From the NCBI RefSeq assembly GCF_900102025.1, contig NZ_FNAU01000007.1, forward strand, positions 59,945-123,944: 64,000 bases of DNA. Reading direction: 5' to 3'. Below, piece by piece: positions 1 to 6,741 of this stretch. Each line of letters begins with the position of its first letter. Position 1 is the stretch's first letter. Origin of the DNA: Actinobaculum suis. Lineage in GTDB: Bacteria > Actinomycetota > Actinomycetes > Actinomycetales > Actinomycetaceae. Made by a program: the position numbers and the translations under genes. Under the pieces are notes generated by a model. The model was not told where the DNA came from. It did not search any database and saw only the letters and a program-made list of their open reading frames with translations.

Positions 1-764
1 CGGGGTAGCGGGGACGTCATGCGCAAACGGCAAATACGAGGCGGCGGGCAGGCGGGAGCTTTTCCTTCGATCCGCATGGCCAGGCCGGCGCGGCGACCCA
101 AAGCCGCAAATACGGCCGGATCGAGCCAGTTGCGCAAATGCGAAAGCGGGCGGTGGCCGAGCAAAATCTGGACCGCATAAATCATCACCCCGCCAGCAAC
201 ATGTTCGGGAGAACCAGCACCTTCCGGAAGCTCCACATCTAGCCCCACTAAAGAATCACGCCAAATACCGTGATGCGGGGTGGCGGTAAGCGCCACCCGG
301 TCCCAAGGCTTTTTCGGAGAAGTAACCGGCATAGGTTCTTGCGGGATACTGGCCTGCGGCGGGCGGGCTGGGGGAGGAGCTCCCGCAATATGCAAGATCT
401 CTGCCGGAGCACGTTCCGGGATTGCTTCTTGCACCGTCTTTTGCACGGCGCGGGCCGCGGCACTCAGCTCCGGCGGACGCGGCGGAATAGTGCCAGCATC
501 ACTTTGCCAGGAGGCGCGGCGCGGTGAAATCGGCGCCGCGCTGGTATTCGGAGGTAGTGAATGCGGCGCCACGCTGGTATTCGGAGGTAGTGAATGCGGC
601 GCCACGCTGGTATTCGGAGGTAGTGAATGCGGCGCCACGCTAGTTCCCAGAGGTGGGGAAGCAGCGGTGGGAGCAATTCCCACGGCACCGGTAGGTGCTT
701 CCGATTTGGCTACGGCAGGGGGCGCGGAAGAGGTCCACGACCTTTGCACAGAAACAGAATCCAT
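1..764 (-). CDS. Rv3235-family protein (DUF6459-like), C-terminus cut by the window edge
   Basis: The open frame runs leftward from ATG at 764 to the window edge without a stop (254 codons). AAAGGA lies six bases before the ATG. The first 150 residues are low-complexity Pro/Ala/Ser and include three copies of an 11-residue unit (SVAPHSLPPNT). The conserved part follows: a segment reading GHRPLSHLRNWLDPAVFAAL and then a basic stretch ending ICRLRM. This matches the actinobacterial Rv3235 family, which is of unknown function and usually sits near secA and LysM genes. The N-terminal half is probably disordered. The LysM gene just upstream on the same strand could be co-transcribed. The family call rests on recognised motifs only. 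Confidence 0.75.
   Translation of the reverse strand, partial: MDSVSVQRSWTSSAPPAVAKSEAPTGAVGIAPTAASPPLGTSVAPHSLPPNTSVAPHSLPPNTSVAPHSLPPNTSAAPISPRRASWQSDAGTIPPRPPELSAAARAVQKTVQEAIPERAPAEILHIAGAPPPARPPQASIPQEPMPVTSPKKPWDRVALTATPHHGIWRDSLVGLDVELPEGAGSPEHVAGGVMIYAVQILLGHRPLSHLRNWLDPAVFAALGRRAGLAMRIEGKAPACPPPRICRLRMTSPLP
541..639. repeat. 33-bp tandem repeat, three copies, in frame
   Basis: Three near-identical 33-bp units at 541-573, 574-606 and 607-639, with degenerate flanks. They lie inside the Rv3235-like gene and encode an 11-residue Pro/Ser unit, so copy-number change keeps the frame. Confidence 0.9.
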
Positions 765-814
765 GGTTTTTCCTTTAGGTGATATTTCTTCGGGCTGGGA
801 AAGAAAAATCGCTG

Positions 815-1654
815 CTAGCCGGCCGCAGGAATGACTAATTCTTGGCCGGGCATAATAAGACTCGGATTGGTTAGCTGATTTGCCTGCGCGATGGCATTGA
901 CCAGCTGCATAATCTGCCCATCGGAAGCATCAGCCGGCAGAAAATAGGTGGCGATCTGCCACAAAGTACTTCCTGCCTGCACAATATGCGTCCGCTCGGC
1001 TGGTGTTTCCCGGTTTGGTGTGGCCGGGTCGTTTGCTTCGGTTATGGAACTGGGCCCCGGATCGCTCGCTTCGGCTATCCGCCCGGAACCTGGATTGCTA
1101 GGCCGGGTTGCTGAACTGGCGAAATCGAGACGCGTTTGTTGTATACGCGCGCGAGCCGATTCGGGAGAGGTACGGGCCGAACCGGGAGAGGCGGGCGCGC
1201 CGGTTTTGAACGATCCACCCCATCCCAGGTCGAGGTCGGTGCGCACAGTTTCCGCGTGCATGGTGGTGTGCGTGGTGGTGTGTGCGGTGGTGTGCACGGT
1301 AGCTACCGCAGCAGTATGGCTGGGTGTACCCGGCGCTGCGACGGCGAGGGCCGGCGAAGCGCTAAGCGTGAGCATTGTACCCGCGGCCAAAGCCAACCGC
1401 ACTTTCCGAGTACCGCAATGCCTTGCCAGAGCCACCAAGAAACCTTGGTGCCCGCGCGCGGCGCGCGCGAGAGCCAGATAAGAAAGGCAGATCCACAGGC
1501 TCAGCAACATGCCAGCAAAACTTAGACCACACAGGAGCCAGGACGTGTAAAGTGACCCAGTCGGCCCGGAAAGACCAGGCCATTCAGTGACTAGCACGAA
1601 CATGAAACCGAGGGCTGCGATTAGAGAACCCCCGCAGATAGCTTTTGTTTTCAT
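815..1654 (-). CDS. Membrane protein with C-terminal LysM domain
   Basis: 279 residues. ATG at 1654 is preceded by GGAGGGCA, a good ribosome binding site. Two hydrophobic segments lie near residues 5-25 and 35-60. A third hydrophobic stretch near 85-107 ends in ASPALAVAA, which resembles a signal-peptidase site. A Thr/His-rich and Pro/Ser-rich linker follows. The last 50 residues form a LysM domain (THIVQAGSTLWQIA to PGQELVIPA), a peptidoglycan-binding fold. It probably acts at the cell wall. It lies 50 bases upstream of the Rv3235-like gene on the same strand, as in many actinobacteria. Its enzymatic partner, if any, is not visible here. Confidence 0.85.
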   Translation of the reverse strand: MKTKAICGGSLIAALGFMFVLVTEWPGLSGPTGSLYTSWLLCGLSFAGMLLSLWICLSYLALARAARGHQGFLVALARHCGTRKVRLALAAGTMLTLSASPALAVAAPGTPSHTAAVATVHTTAHTTTHTTMHAETVRTDLDLGWGGSFKTGAPASPGSARTSPESARARIQQTRLDFASSATRPSNPGSGRIAEASDPGPSSITEANDPATPNRETPAERTHIVQAGSTLWQIATYFLPADASDGQIMQLVNAIAQANQLTNPSLIMPGQELVIPAAG

Positions 1655-1758
1655 TGCCCTCCAATCGTGACGTTTGATGCGGTTAGGACTGATTACATAG
1701 TTTCGATAGCGCTAGTTATGCCCTCTGCTGGGTATTCCAGGTCAACTAGGCTGCCAAG

Positions 1759-1767
1759 TTATCCACA
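1759..1767. promoter_or_regulatory. Isolated consensus DnaA box
   Basis: TTATCCACA, a perfect DnaA-box consensus, lies in the divergent spacer between the LysM gene and the next rightward gene. A single box can occur by chance. It is noted because a paired, inverted near-box sits 1.3 kb away at 3034-3051. Confidence 0.4.
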
Positions 1768-1890
1768 ACCAGGACCATTTGCCTACTACCTGCGATCATG
1801 TATTTAGGTACCGCATTCGGCGATTAGAGGCCCTATGGGGCCGGCGAAGTTTTGGGGAAGTGCTTTCTGACCTGCAGCTACGCTTCGGGC

Positions 1891-2586
1891 ATGGAGAATA
1901 TGCACGAAGAAAAGTACGGGCTGCCCACTAATTCAGATATAAACCCGGTGGGCCAAAGGCCTAGACGAAAAAACCTGCCCGAAGGCTTGCCCGTGCCCGC
2001 GCAGCTCCGGGCTGAGCCGGCGGCGAGTGTTGATCTAGAGAGCTATATGGAGAGCCTGGCAGGTGATATTTCGAGCCTCTTAGCGGCAGAAGAAAAAGCG
2101 GCCCTGCTGGCCAGTGCCCGAGAGTTGCGGGAAGCAGAATCGGCGCGTATCTGCCTGGCGGATTATTTGCGCGGGCAAGTGGGCGGCGTCGTCGAACTAA
2201 CTACGCGGGAGGGACAGGCAAGCGAGTTACGGATCGTGGAAGTGGCACAAACCTGGCTACTGGGAGAGGGGTATCAACGCCGCGTTTTGGTGCCGGTAAG
2301 TGCGATTATGCGGGTGCGGCAAGGTAGTGCGCGGCGCGGCCGGCAAAGAAATGAGCGCGTGGATATGCGTGAGCTGGGGATTGCGATGCGGTTAGAAATA
2401 AATGCGCCTTTGCGGGCACTGGCCCGGAAAAACCGCCGCGTCTATATCACGCATGAAGCCGGGAGATTTTCCGGGCAAATCAGGCACGTAGGTAGGGACT
2501 GGCTGGAAATACGGGATTCTGCCGCACCTACCGGTCCGCAATTTTTGGCTTTGAGTGGCCTAATCCGAATAGAAACGAATAAATAG
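1891..2586 (+). CDS. Conserved hypothetical protein, unknown function
   Basis: 231 residues if started at ATG 1891. In-frame alternatives are TTG 1852 and ATG 1900, and none has a clear ribosome binding site (GGAG at 1893-1896 is only three bases from 1900). The N-terminal 45 residues are polar. A helical Ala/Glu-rich middle (about 50-90) follows. The C-terminal half looks like two small beta-barrel-like repeats (about 95-145 and 175-228), each with a VELTTREG- or VYITHEAG-type strand, rich in Val, Arg and Gly. No signal peptide or TM segment is seen. It stands between the LysM and HTH genes and may belong to the same cluster. No known family is recognised with confidence. Confidence 0.6.
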   Translation: MENMHEEKYGLPTNSDINPVGQRPRRKNLPEGLPVPAQLRAEPAASVDLESYMESLAGDISSLLAAEEKAALLASARELREAESARICLADYLRGQVGGVVELTTREGQASELRIVEVAQTWLLGEGYQRRVLVPVSAIMRVRQGSARRGRQRNERVDMRELGIAMRLEINAPLRALARKNRRVYITHEAGRFSGQIRHVGRDWLEIRDSAAPTGPQFLALSGLIRIETNK

Positions 2587-2644
2587 GAACGAACAAGTAG
2601 AAACTAACAAATAGGTACTAGCAAATAGGCACTAGCAAGTAGGA
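2575..2644. repeat. 14-bp tandem repeat, five degenerate copies, starting across a stop codon
   Basis: Units at 2575, 2589, 2603, 2617 and 2631, with consensus ACTAGCAAATAGGC. The first unit contains the TAG stop (2584-2586) of the preceding gene, so the stop region itself appears to have been tandemly duplicated downstream. Confidence 0.8.
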
Positions 2645-2716
2645 ATGATTAAAAAGAGAGCGCAGAATACAAGGGAACGCACAATGCGGAAGCGGCAAGC
2701 GGCAAACGGCTGGAAG

Positions 2717-2947
2717 CTACGCTTTGGTGTTGCTGCTGCGCTCCGCATGTAGCGCTTCCACCCGTTCTCGCGTGGCCGCATAGCCGCGTTCCACATAATC
2801 GGCGAGCACACTTTCTTCGATCCGCCACTGGCCGCGGCCACCTACCTGAATGGCCGGAATTTCCCCGTTTTTGATTAGCGTACGCACTTGGCCGGCAGAA
2901 ACGCTGAGATAGTCAGCGACGTCAGCAATGGTAAGAAACTTGCTCAT
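2717..2947 (-). CDS. Small MerR/excisionase-type helix-turn-helix protein (BldC-like)
   Basis: 76 residues. ATG 2947 is preceded by GAGGGGAT. Residues 3-50 (FLTIADVADYLSVSAGQVRT, then a short wing with IPAIQVGGRGQWRI) match the AlpA/excisionase-type winged helix found in BldC-like actinobacterial regulators. It probably binds DNA as a regulator rather than acting as a recombinase factor, since no integrase is nearby. Its start overlaps by ATGA the stop of a 49-codon open frame (2944-3093), which suggests translational coupling. The C-terminal 25 residues are charged and helical. The target is unknown; the SAF/CpaE-like pair transcribed away from it is a reasonable candidate. Confidence 0.8.
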   Translation of the reverse strand: MSKFLTIADVADYLSVSAGQVRTLIKNGEIPAIQVGGRGQWRIEESVLADYVERGYAATRERVEALHAERSSNTKA

Positions 2948-3093
2948 ATCCCCTCATTCTCCTCAAAGGCTTCTCGTAGAAGCTGAGCCAAAAGTACTAC
3001 GTGAGCCATTTTGAAACCACCCGCAACGGATGCTATCCACAGTTGTGGATACAGGAATGCATTATAGGGACAAGTATGCCATGGTTCTCCCAT
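2944..3093 (-). CDS. Possible 49-residue small protein coupled to the HTH gene
   Basis: ATG 3093 has GAGGTG five bases upstream, and its TGA stop overlaps the HTH start as ATGA. The product has an aromatic N-terminal half and a helical end (MAHVVLLAQLLREAFEENEG). A near-perfect palindrome with two DnaA-box-like arms lies within the frame. The evidence is signal placement only; no family is recognised and it may be a coupling leader or chance. Confidence 0.3.
   Translation of the reverse strand: MGEPWHTCPYNAFLYPQLWIASVAGGFKMAHVVLLAQLLREAFEENEGI
3034..3051. promoter_or_regulatory. 18-bp palindrome made of two inverted DnaA-box-like arms
   Basis: TATCCACAGTTGTGGATA: arms TATCCACA and TGTGGATA separated by two bases. 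Each arm matches eight of nine DnaA-box bases. It could also be an operator for the neighbouring HTH protein or the divergent SAF gene. Confidence 0.5.
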
Positions 3094-3239
3094 AACAGCA
3101 CCTCGGTGTTCAAAGTAATTAAATCTGCACGAAGTGAGCTCTAAAGACGGCAAAGCGCCTCAAAACCACAAAACGGCCAGGTCCGAAGCAGTTATATAGC
3201 AGTACCGAGATGCAGCGTAAACACAAGGAAGGAAGCCTG

Positions 3240-4040
3240 ATGCGTCCACGCCTACAAAGGCTGAAAGACCCGCGTTTGGCCGCGGGCATCGTCTTGATTT
3301 TGGCCTGCGCAATTATTGGCGGCTACGTACTATCCGGCCCGCAAACGGTGCGCGTGTACCGGGCAACGGCAGCGGTGCTTCCGGGCACGCCAGTGGCAAA
3401 AGCACCTTTGGAAGCTGTGGAAATAAGTCCACAAGTGGCGGGCGCTTACCTGCAAACTGCCGGTGCGGGCACGATTGGGATACCGATTGCTGCCGGCGAG
3501 TTGGTACCGCAAAGTGCTTTGGAGGAAGTGCCGCGGGCCGCGCATGTAGTTTTACCGCTCGCAATTTCGCCGGCCGGGGTGATCGCGCCCGGGGATCGAA
3601 TCGAAATATGGCAGATGCGGCCGCCTGGCGTTACCAATACCGGCCCTGGCAATAACTTCGGGGAGGCGGTAGCCGAGCCGCGTTTGGTGTGCCGCGATGC
3701 TCGCTTGGTGGCGGTGCGGGAAGCGTCCATGCAGGCCGCCCCAGAAGTAGAGGTATATATCCCGCTCGCAGATATACCTCCGGTTTTGCGGGCATTAAAC
3801 ACCGGCGCGAACTTCGTGATCCTTTCCCCGCAAGGCGAGCCGGTAAGCATGCCGAAGGACGCGGTAGATAGTGAGCCAAGGAATGCTGACGCCGCGGGTG
3901 CCAACGAGGCTGCCGGTGCCGACGACGCCGCGGGTGCTGACGACGCCGCGGGTACCAACGAGGCAGCCGGTGCTGACGATACTGCGGGTGCCGCAGGACC
4001 TAACGAGGCCCTAGTCGGCGCCGAAAATCGAGAGGAATAA
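3240..4040 (+). CDS. SAF-domain membrane protein (CpaB/RcpC-like)
   Basis: 266 residues. ATG 3240 was chosen over 3210 because AAGGAAGGAAG lies just before it. A basic N-terminus and one TM segment (about 14-31) are followed by a SAF-like domain (about 38-100, VYRATAAVLPGTPVAKAPLE to IAAGELVPQSAL) and a second beta-rich part. The last 50 residues are an Asn/Asp/Ala/Gly repeat (GADDAAGTNEAAG-like). CpaB/RcpC proteins help assemble Flp/Tad pili, but no secretin, TadA or pilin gene is in view. The stop is directly followed by the ATG of the CpaE-like ATPase, so the two are probably translated together. Its role outside Tad systems is unknown. Confidence 0.75.
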   Translation: MRPRLQRLKDPRLAAGIVLILACAIIGGYVLSGPQTVRVYRATAAVLPGTPVAKAPLEAVEISPQVAGAYLQTAGAGTIGIPIAAGELVPQSALEEVPRAAHVVLPLAISPAGVIAPGDRIEIWQMRPPGVTNTGPGNNFGEAVAEPRLVCRDARLVAVREASMQAAPEVEVYIPLADIPPVLRALNTGANFVILSPQGEPVSMPKDAVDSEPRNADAAGANEAAGADDAAGADDAAGTNEAAGADDTAGAAGPNEALVGAENREE

Positions 4041-5219
4041 ATGCAGATTTTGCTTTTGCTTCGCGGGGAGTTGGAGATCGCTACTTTGCAAGCCTGCGAA
4101 CAGACCAGCTGGCATGTGGCGCGCCGGTGTTCTGACCCGGCCGAACTTTTGGCCGCCGCCCAAGCTGGGATTGGTGACGTTGCAGTTGCCGATGAGCTCG
4201 ATTTAAGTTTTGTGGCCGCGCTGCACCAAGCGGGAGTGCGCGTGGTGGGTGTAGGAGTTTCGGCAAATATTGGGGCCGATGCGGTGGCCTCCCCGCACGC
4301 CGCAGAAATCATTTCCTGTATTAGCACCGTCCAGGTTGCACTCGAAAACCATCGGCAGCTAGCTGAAAACACTGCCGCTACTCACACACCTGGCACGGCA
4401 GATACCGAAAATGGTCAAAACTCAGGAAGGCGCGGGGTTTTATGCGCAATCTGGGGAACGGGCGGCGCGCCGGGCAGGTCTTGTTTGACGCGCGATCTTG
4501 GCGCGGCCAGTGCCAGCCGCGATCCGATCGTGATCGACGCCGATACCTGCAACCCTTCCCTCGCGCAATTACTCCACACCGGCCAGGAAACTTCCGCGAT
4601 CGTCGCTTTGGCGCGAAAAATAGAAACTGGGGAAGGGATAACCGGGCAGGTGGATAAAAACCTGGTCCGCCTCCGTCCCGGGTTTCGTTTCCTATCCGGG
4701 TTGAACACGGGTGCGCGCTGGCGGGAACTGCCCGAAGCCGTATTAGAACGCTTATGGGAGGAACTGCGCAACTACAGCCGTTTACTGATCGCCGATTGTG
4801 CGGCGGGTTTGGAACCGCCTTCGGAGTACGACGTCGTACCCGAACACGAAGCCGCAACCAGGACTCTTCTGGAAGCGGCGGATATGCGGATTTTGGTGGG
4901 AAAGGCCGGGCCAGTGGGAATACGCCGGATGATCGCGCAGGCCCAGATTGCCCGCGATCATGGACTGGATTTTTATCCCGTGGTAACGCACGTGGCGGAA
5001 AAAGAGAAGCGGGAGATTCGCACTCTGCTCGAAAAATATGACATGCCCGAGGTGGGGTGGGTGCGGCGCGATGGGGCGCGGTTCCGGGAAGCTGAAACGC
5101 AAGGGTTGCCCGTGCCGGTGCTGTATCCGCGTGCGCCCGTGACCGGTGACATCCGGCGGCTCGCGAAAACAATTATGGCCAGCCTAGAAAAGGAAACCGG
5201 GCACAAGAATGCACAATAA
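4041..5219 (+). CDS. CpaE/MinD-like P-loop protein with an Arg-type Walker A
   Basis: 392 residues, beginning at the base after the SAF stop (TAAATG). Residues 1-105 resemble a receiver-like domain, as in CpaE. The P-loop begins near 133 with WGTGGAPGRSCL, where the Lys of the usual KGGxGKT is replaced by Arg. An Asp-rich switch strand follows (VIDADTCNPSLAQLL), then a Walker-B-like LLIADCAAG near 250. CpaE proteins position Tad pilus machines; MinD/ParA relatives position other cargo on the membrane or nucleoid. Whether this Arg version hydrolyses ATP is open. With SAF and HTH neighbours it forms a small conserved-looking module of unknown function. Confidence 0.7.
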   Translation: MQILLLLRGELEIATLQACEQTSWHVARRCSDPAELLAAAQAGIGDVAVADELDLSFVAALHQAGVRVVGVGVSANIGADAVASPHAAEIISCISTVQVALENHRQLAENTAATHTPGTADTENGQNSGRRGVLCAIWGTGGAPGRSCLTRDLGAASASRDPIVIDADTCNPSLAQLLHTGQETSAIVALARKIETGEGITGQVDKNLVRLRPGFRFLSGLNTGARWRELPEAVLERLWEELRNYSRLLIADCAAGLEPPSEYDVVPEHEAATRTLLEAADMRILVGKAGPVGIRRMIAQAQIARDHGLDFYPVVTHVAEKEKREIRTLLEKYDMPEVGWVRRDGARFREAETQGLPVPVLYPRAPVTGDIRRLAKTIMASLEKETGHKNAQ

Positions 5220-5238
5220 ACGAGATCCGTGAAAGAAC

Positions 5239-5261
5239 CGGCGCCACGTGAAAAGGCGCCG
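5239..5261 (+). terminator. Hairpin after the CpaE-like gene
   Basis: CGGCGCC and GGCGCCG arms with a nine-base loop, 19 bases after the stop. There is no U-tract, so it is either a weak terminator or a 3' stabiliser. Confidence 0.4.
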
Positions 5262-5332
5262 AATGCACAAACGGCACGGTAGGAACACGCAGGAAGGCGG
5301 AGCTTGGGGCGCGCGGCCCTAGACTAGGGGCT

Positions 5333-5893
5333 ATGCGAATCTATATTCCGGCGACCACCGCTGATCTTGGGTCTCTGACGATTTCTGCGCGCATCGTGCA
5401 CGCGGCAACGCCCGCGCTCGCCCAGGAAGTGGCAGACGATGACCGTGACTATTTGGAAGCCATTGCTTTCAACGCGGCCGCCGACGATTCTCTGGACCGG
5501 ATCGCGGCAACGCTGGCAGGCCGGCTCGTGATTCCCGGCCAGGAAAGCCCGCGGTATCGCCGCGTGGTGATTGCCGCGGATGTAAAAGATACGGAATTGG
5601 TGCCCGTGGATGCGGCCGAGGCGGCGGCGCTGTTCTTGCCCGCAGATACCGCAGCGGCGCAATTACCTTCCGCGCTCGCGATGCCGGTAGCGCTCAGCTG
5701 GGAGCAGGTGGCAGCTTTCCATGTTGATTCCTGGGAAGCAGAGAAAGACGTGCAGCTCGTGGTGGAAGCAGATAATGCTCCCGATGCGGGCGATGCAGCG
5801 TTCGCGCGGCTCGCCGCAGCAGACCTTCTCTGGTACGACGTATCGGAGAGGCTCGATGTGGCCGTGGAACTTGGGGCGGCATTCCGCGCCTAA
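5333..5893 (+). CDS. DUF6912-family protein
   Basis: 186 residues. ATG 5333 has no strong ribosome binding site. The start MRIYIPATTADLGSL and the all-soluble, Ala/Asp-rich body with LWYDVSERLDV near the end fit DUF6912, an actinobacterial family of unknown function. No signal peptide, TM segment or catalytic motif is visible. It follows the CpaE-like gene by 113 bases with a hairpin between, so it may have its own promoter. Confidence 0.65.
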   Translation: MRIYIPATTADLGSLTISARIVHAATPALAQEVADDDRDYLEAIAFNAAADDSLDRIAATLAGRLVIPGQESPRYRRVVIAADVKDTELVPVDAAEAAALFLPADTAAAQLPSALAMPVALSWEQVAAFHVDSWEAEKDVQLVVEADNAPDAGDAAFARLAAADLLWYDVSERLDVAVELGAAFRA

Positions 5894-5960
5894 GAAAAAC
5901 TGGTAAGGCTTAGCTGCTGCGTGCTTCGGTACCGCTTGGCCGCGCGCACCTGGGGACCGC

Positions 5961-6021
5961 CTAGCTACAGCGCAACTGGATGCCGTTTGGCCGCAGCGTA
6001 ACTACTAGCTACCGCGCAACT
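5961..6021. repeat. Spaced 17-bp direct repeat after DUF6912
   Basis: CTAGCTACAGCGCAACT at 5961-5977 and CTAGCTACCGCGCAACT at 6005-6021 (one mismatch), within related sequence containing two TTGGCCGC blocks. Non-coding spacer between the DUF6912 gene and tpx. Confidence 0.7.
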
Positions 6022-6123
6022 ATCGGGCCCTTAGCATTTAGTGCAAAACAGTTCGCACGTCTGTACATAAGCGACGTCGTTGGCGTCACGTCTTTGCGGT
6101 AAGGGGAGCCGTACACTGGAACT

Positions 6124-6621
6124 ATGGCAAAAATTCAACTAGAAGGTGTTCCGGTAGAAACTGCTGGCGATTTGCCCGCGGTGGGTACAAAAGCTCCTGC
6201 TTTCACGGTGGTGAATGCAGATTTGGAGGATGTGCGTTTGGCGGATTTTGCGGGCCAGCGCGTGGTTCTCAATATTTTCCCGTCTTTGGATACGGGTATT
6301 TGCGCTACTTCGGTGCGGACGTTCAATAAGCTGGCTGAACAGTTTGCGAACACGGCGGTGATTTGTGTTTCCATGGATTTGCCGTTCGCGCTTGGCCGTT
6401 TTTGCGGTGCGGAAGGGATTCAGAACGTGGTGACGGCTTCTGCTTTCCGGTCCGATTTTGGGGAAACGTACGGGGTGCGGATGGTTGACGGCGCTCTAGC
6501 GGGTTTGCTGTCGCGTTCCGTGGTGATTGTTGATACCGATGGCACGGTGATTTACACCGAGCAAGTGCCGGAGATCAAGACGGAACCGAATTATGAGGCC
6601 GCCGCGCAAGTTCTTGCTTAA
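6124..6621 (+). CDS. tpx: Thiol peroxidase Tpx
   Basis: 165 residues, the usual Tpx length. It reduces hydroperoxides using thioredoxin as donor. The peroxidatic Cys60 sits in the family motif PSLDTGICATSVR, and the resolving Cys94 in RFCGAEG on helix alpha-3, so both catalytic cysteines of an atypical two-Cys peroxiredoxin are present. The N-terminal strand motif (EGVPVETAGDLPAVGTKAPA) is typical. It is cytoplasmic and appears monocistronic, with a convergent sbcC gene downstream. The ATG start is clear. Functionally it belongs with the thiol-stress regulators sigR/rsrA in this window, though no SigR-type promoter was seen in front of it. Confidence 0.95.
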   Translation: MAKIQLEGVPVETAGDLPAVGTKAPAFTVVNADLEDVRLADFAGQRVVLNIFPSLDTGICATSVRTFNKLAEQFANTAVICVSMDLPFALGRFCGAEGIQNVVTASAFRSDFGETYGVRMVDGALAGLLSRSVVIVDTDGTVIYTEQVPEIKTEPNYEAAAQVLA

Positions 6622-6741
6622 ACGCGGCGTTCACATAGCCGTGCCTGCACGAGCTGGAGGGCTTACCCTGAACGGTAAACGCCGGAGCAGGGCGTGTAGG
6701 CGCGAGCAACGCATATAGTTGCCGGCAGGGCCCGCAAGCGG

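Noticed and set aside
280..834. Rightward frame of 184 codons through the left end
   Set aside because: It is antisense to the Rv3235-like gene, which has the family motifs and a ribosome binding site; the frame stays open because of the 33-bp repeat.
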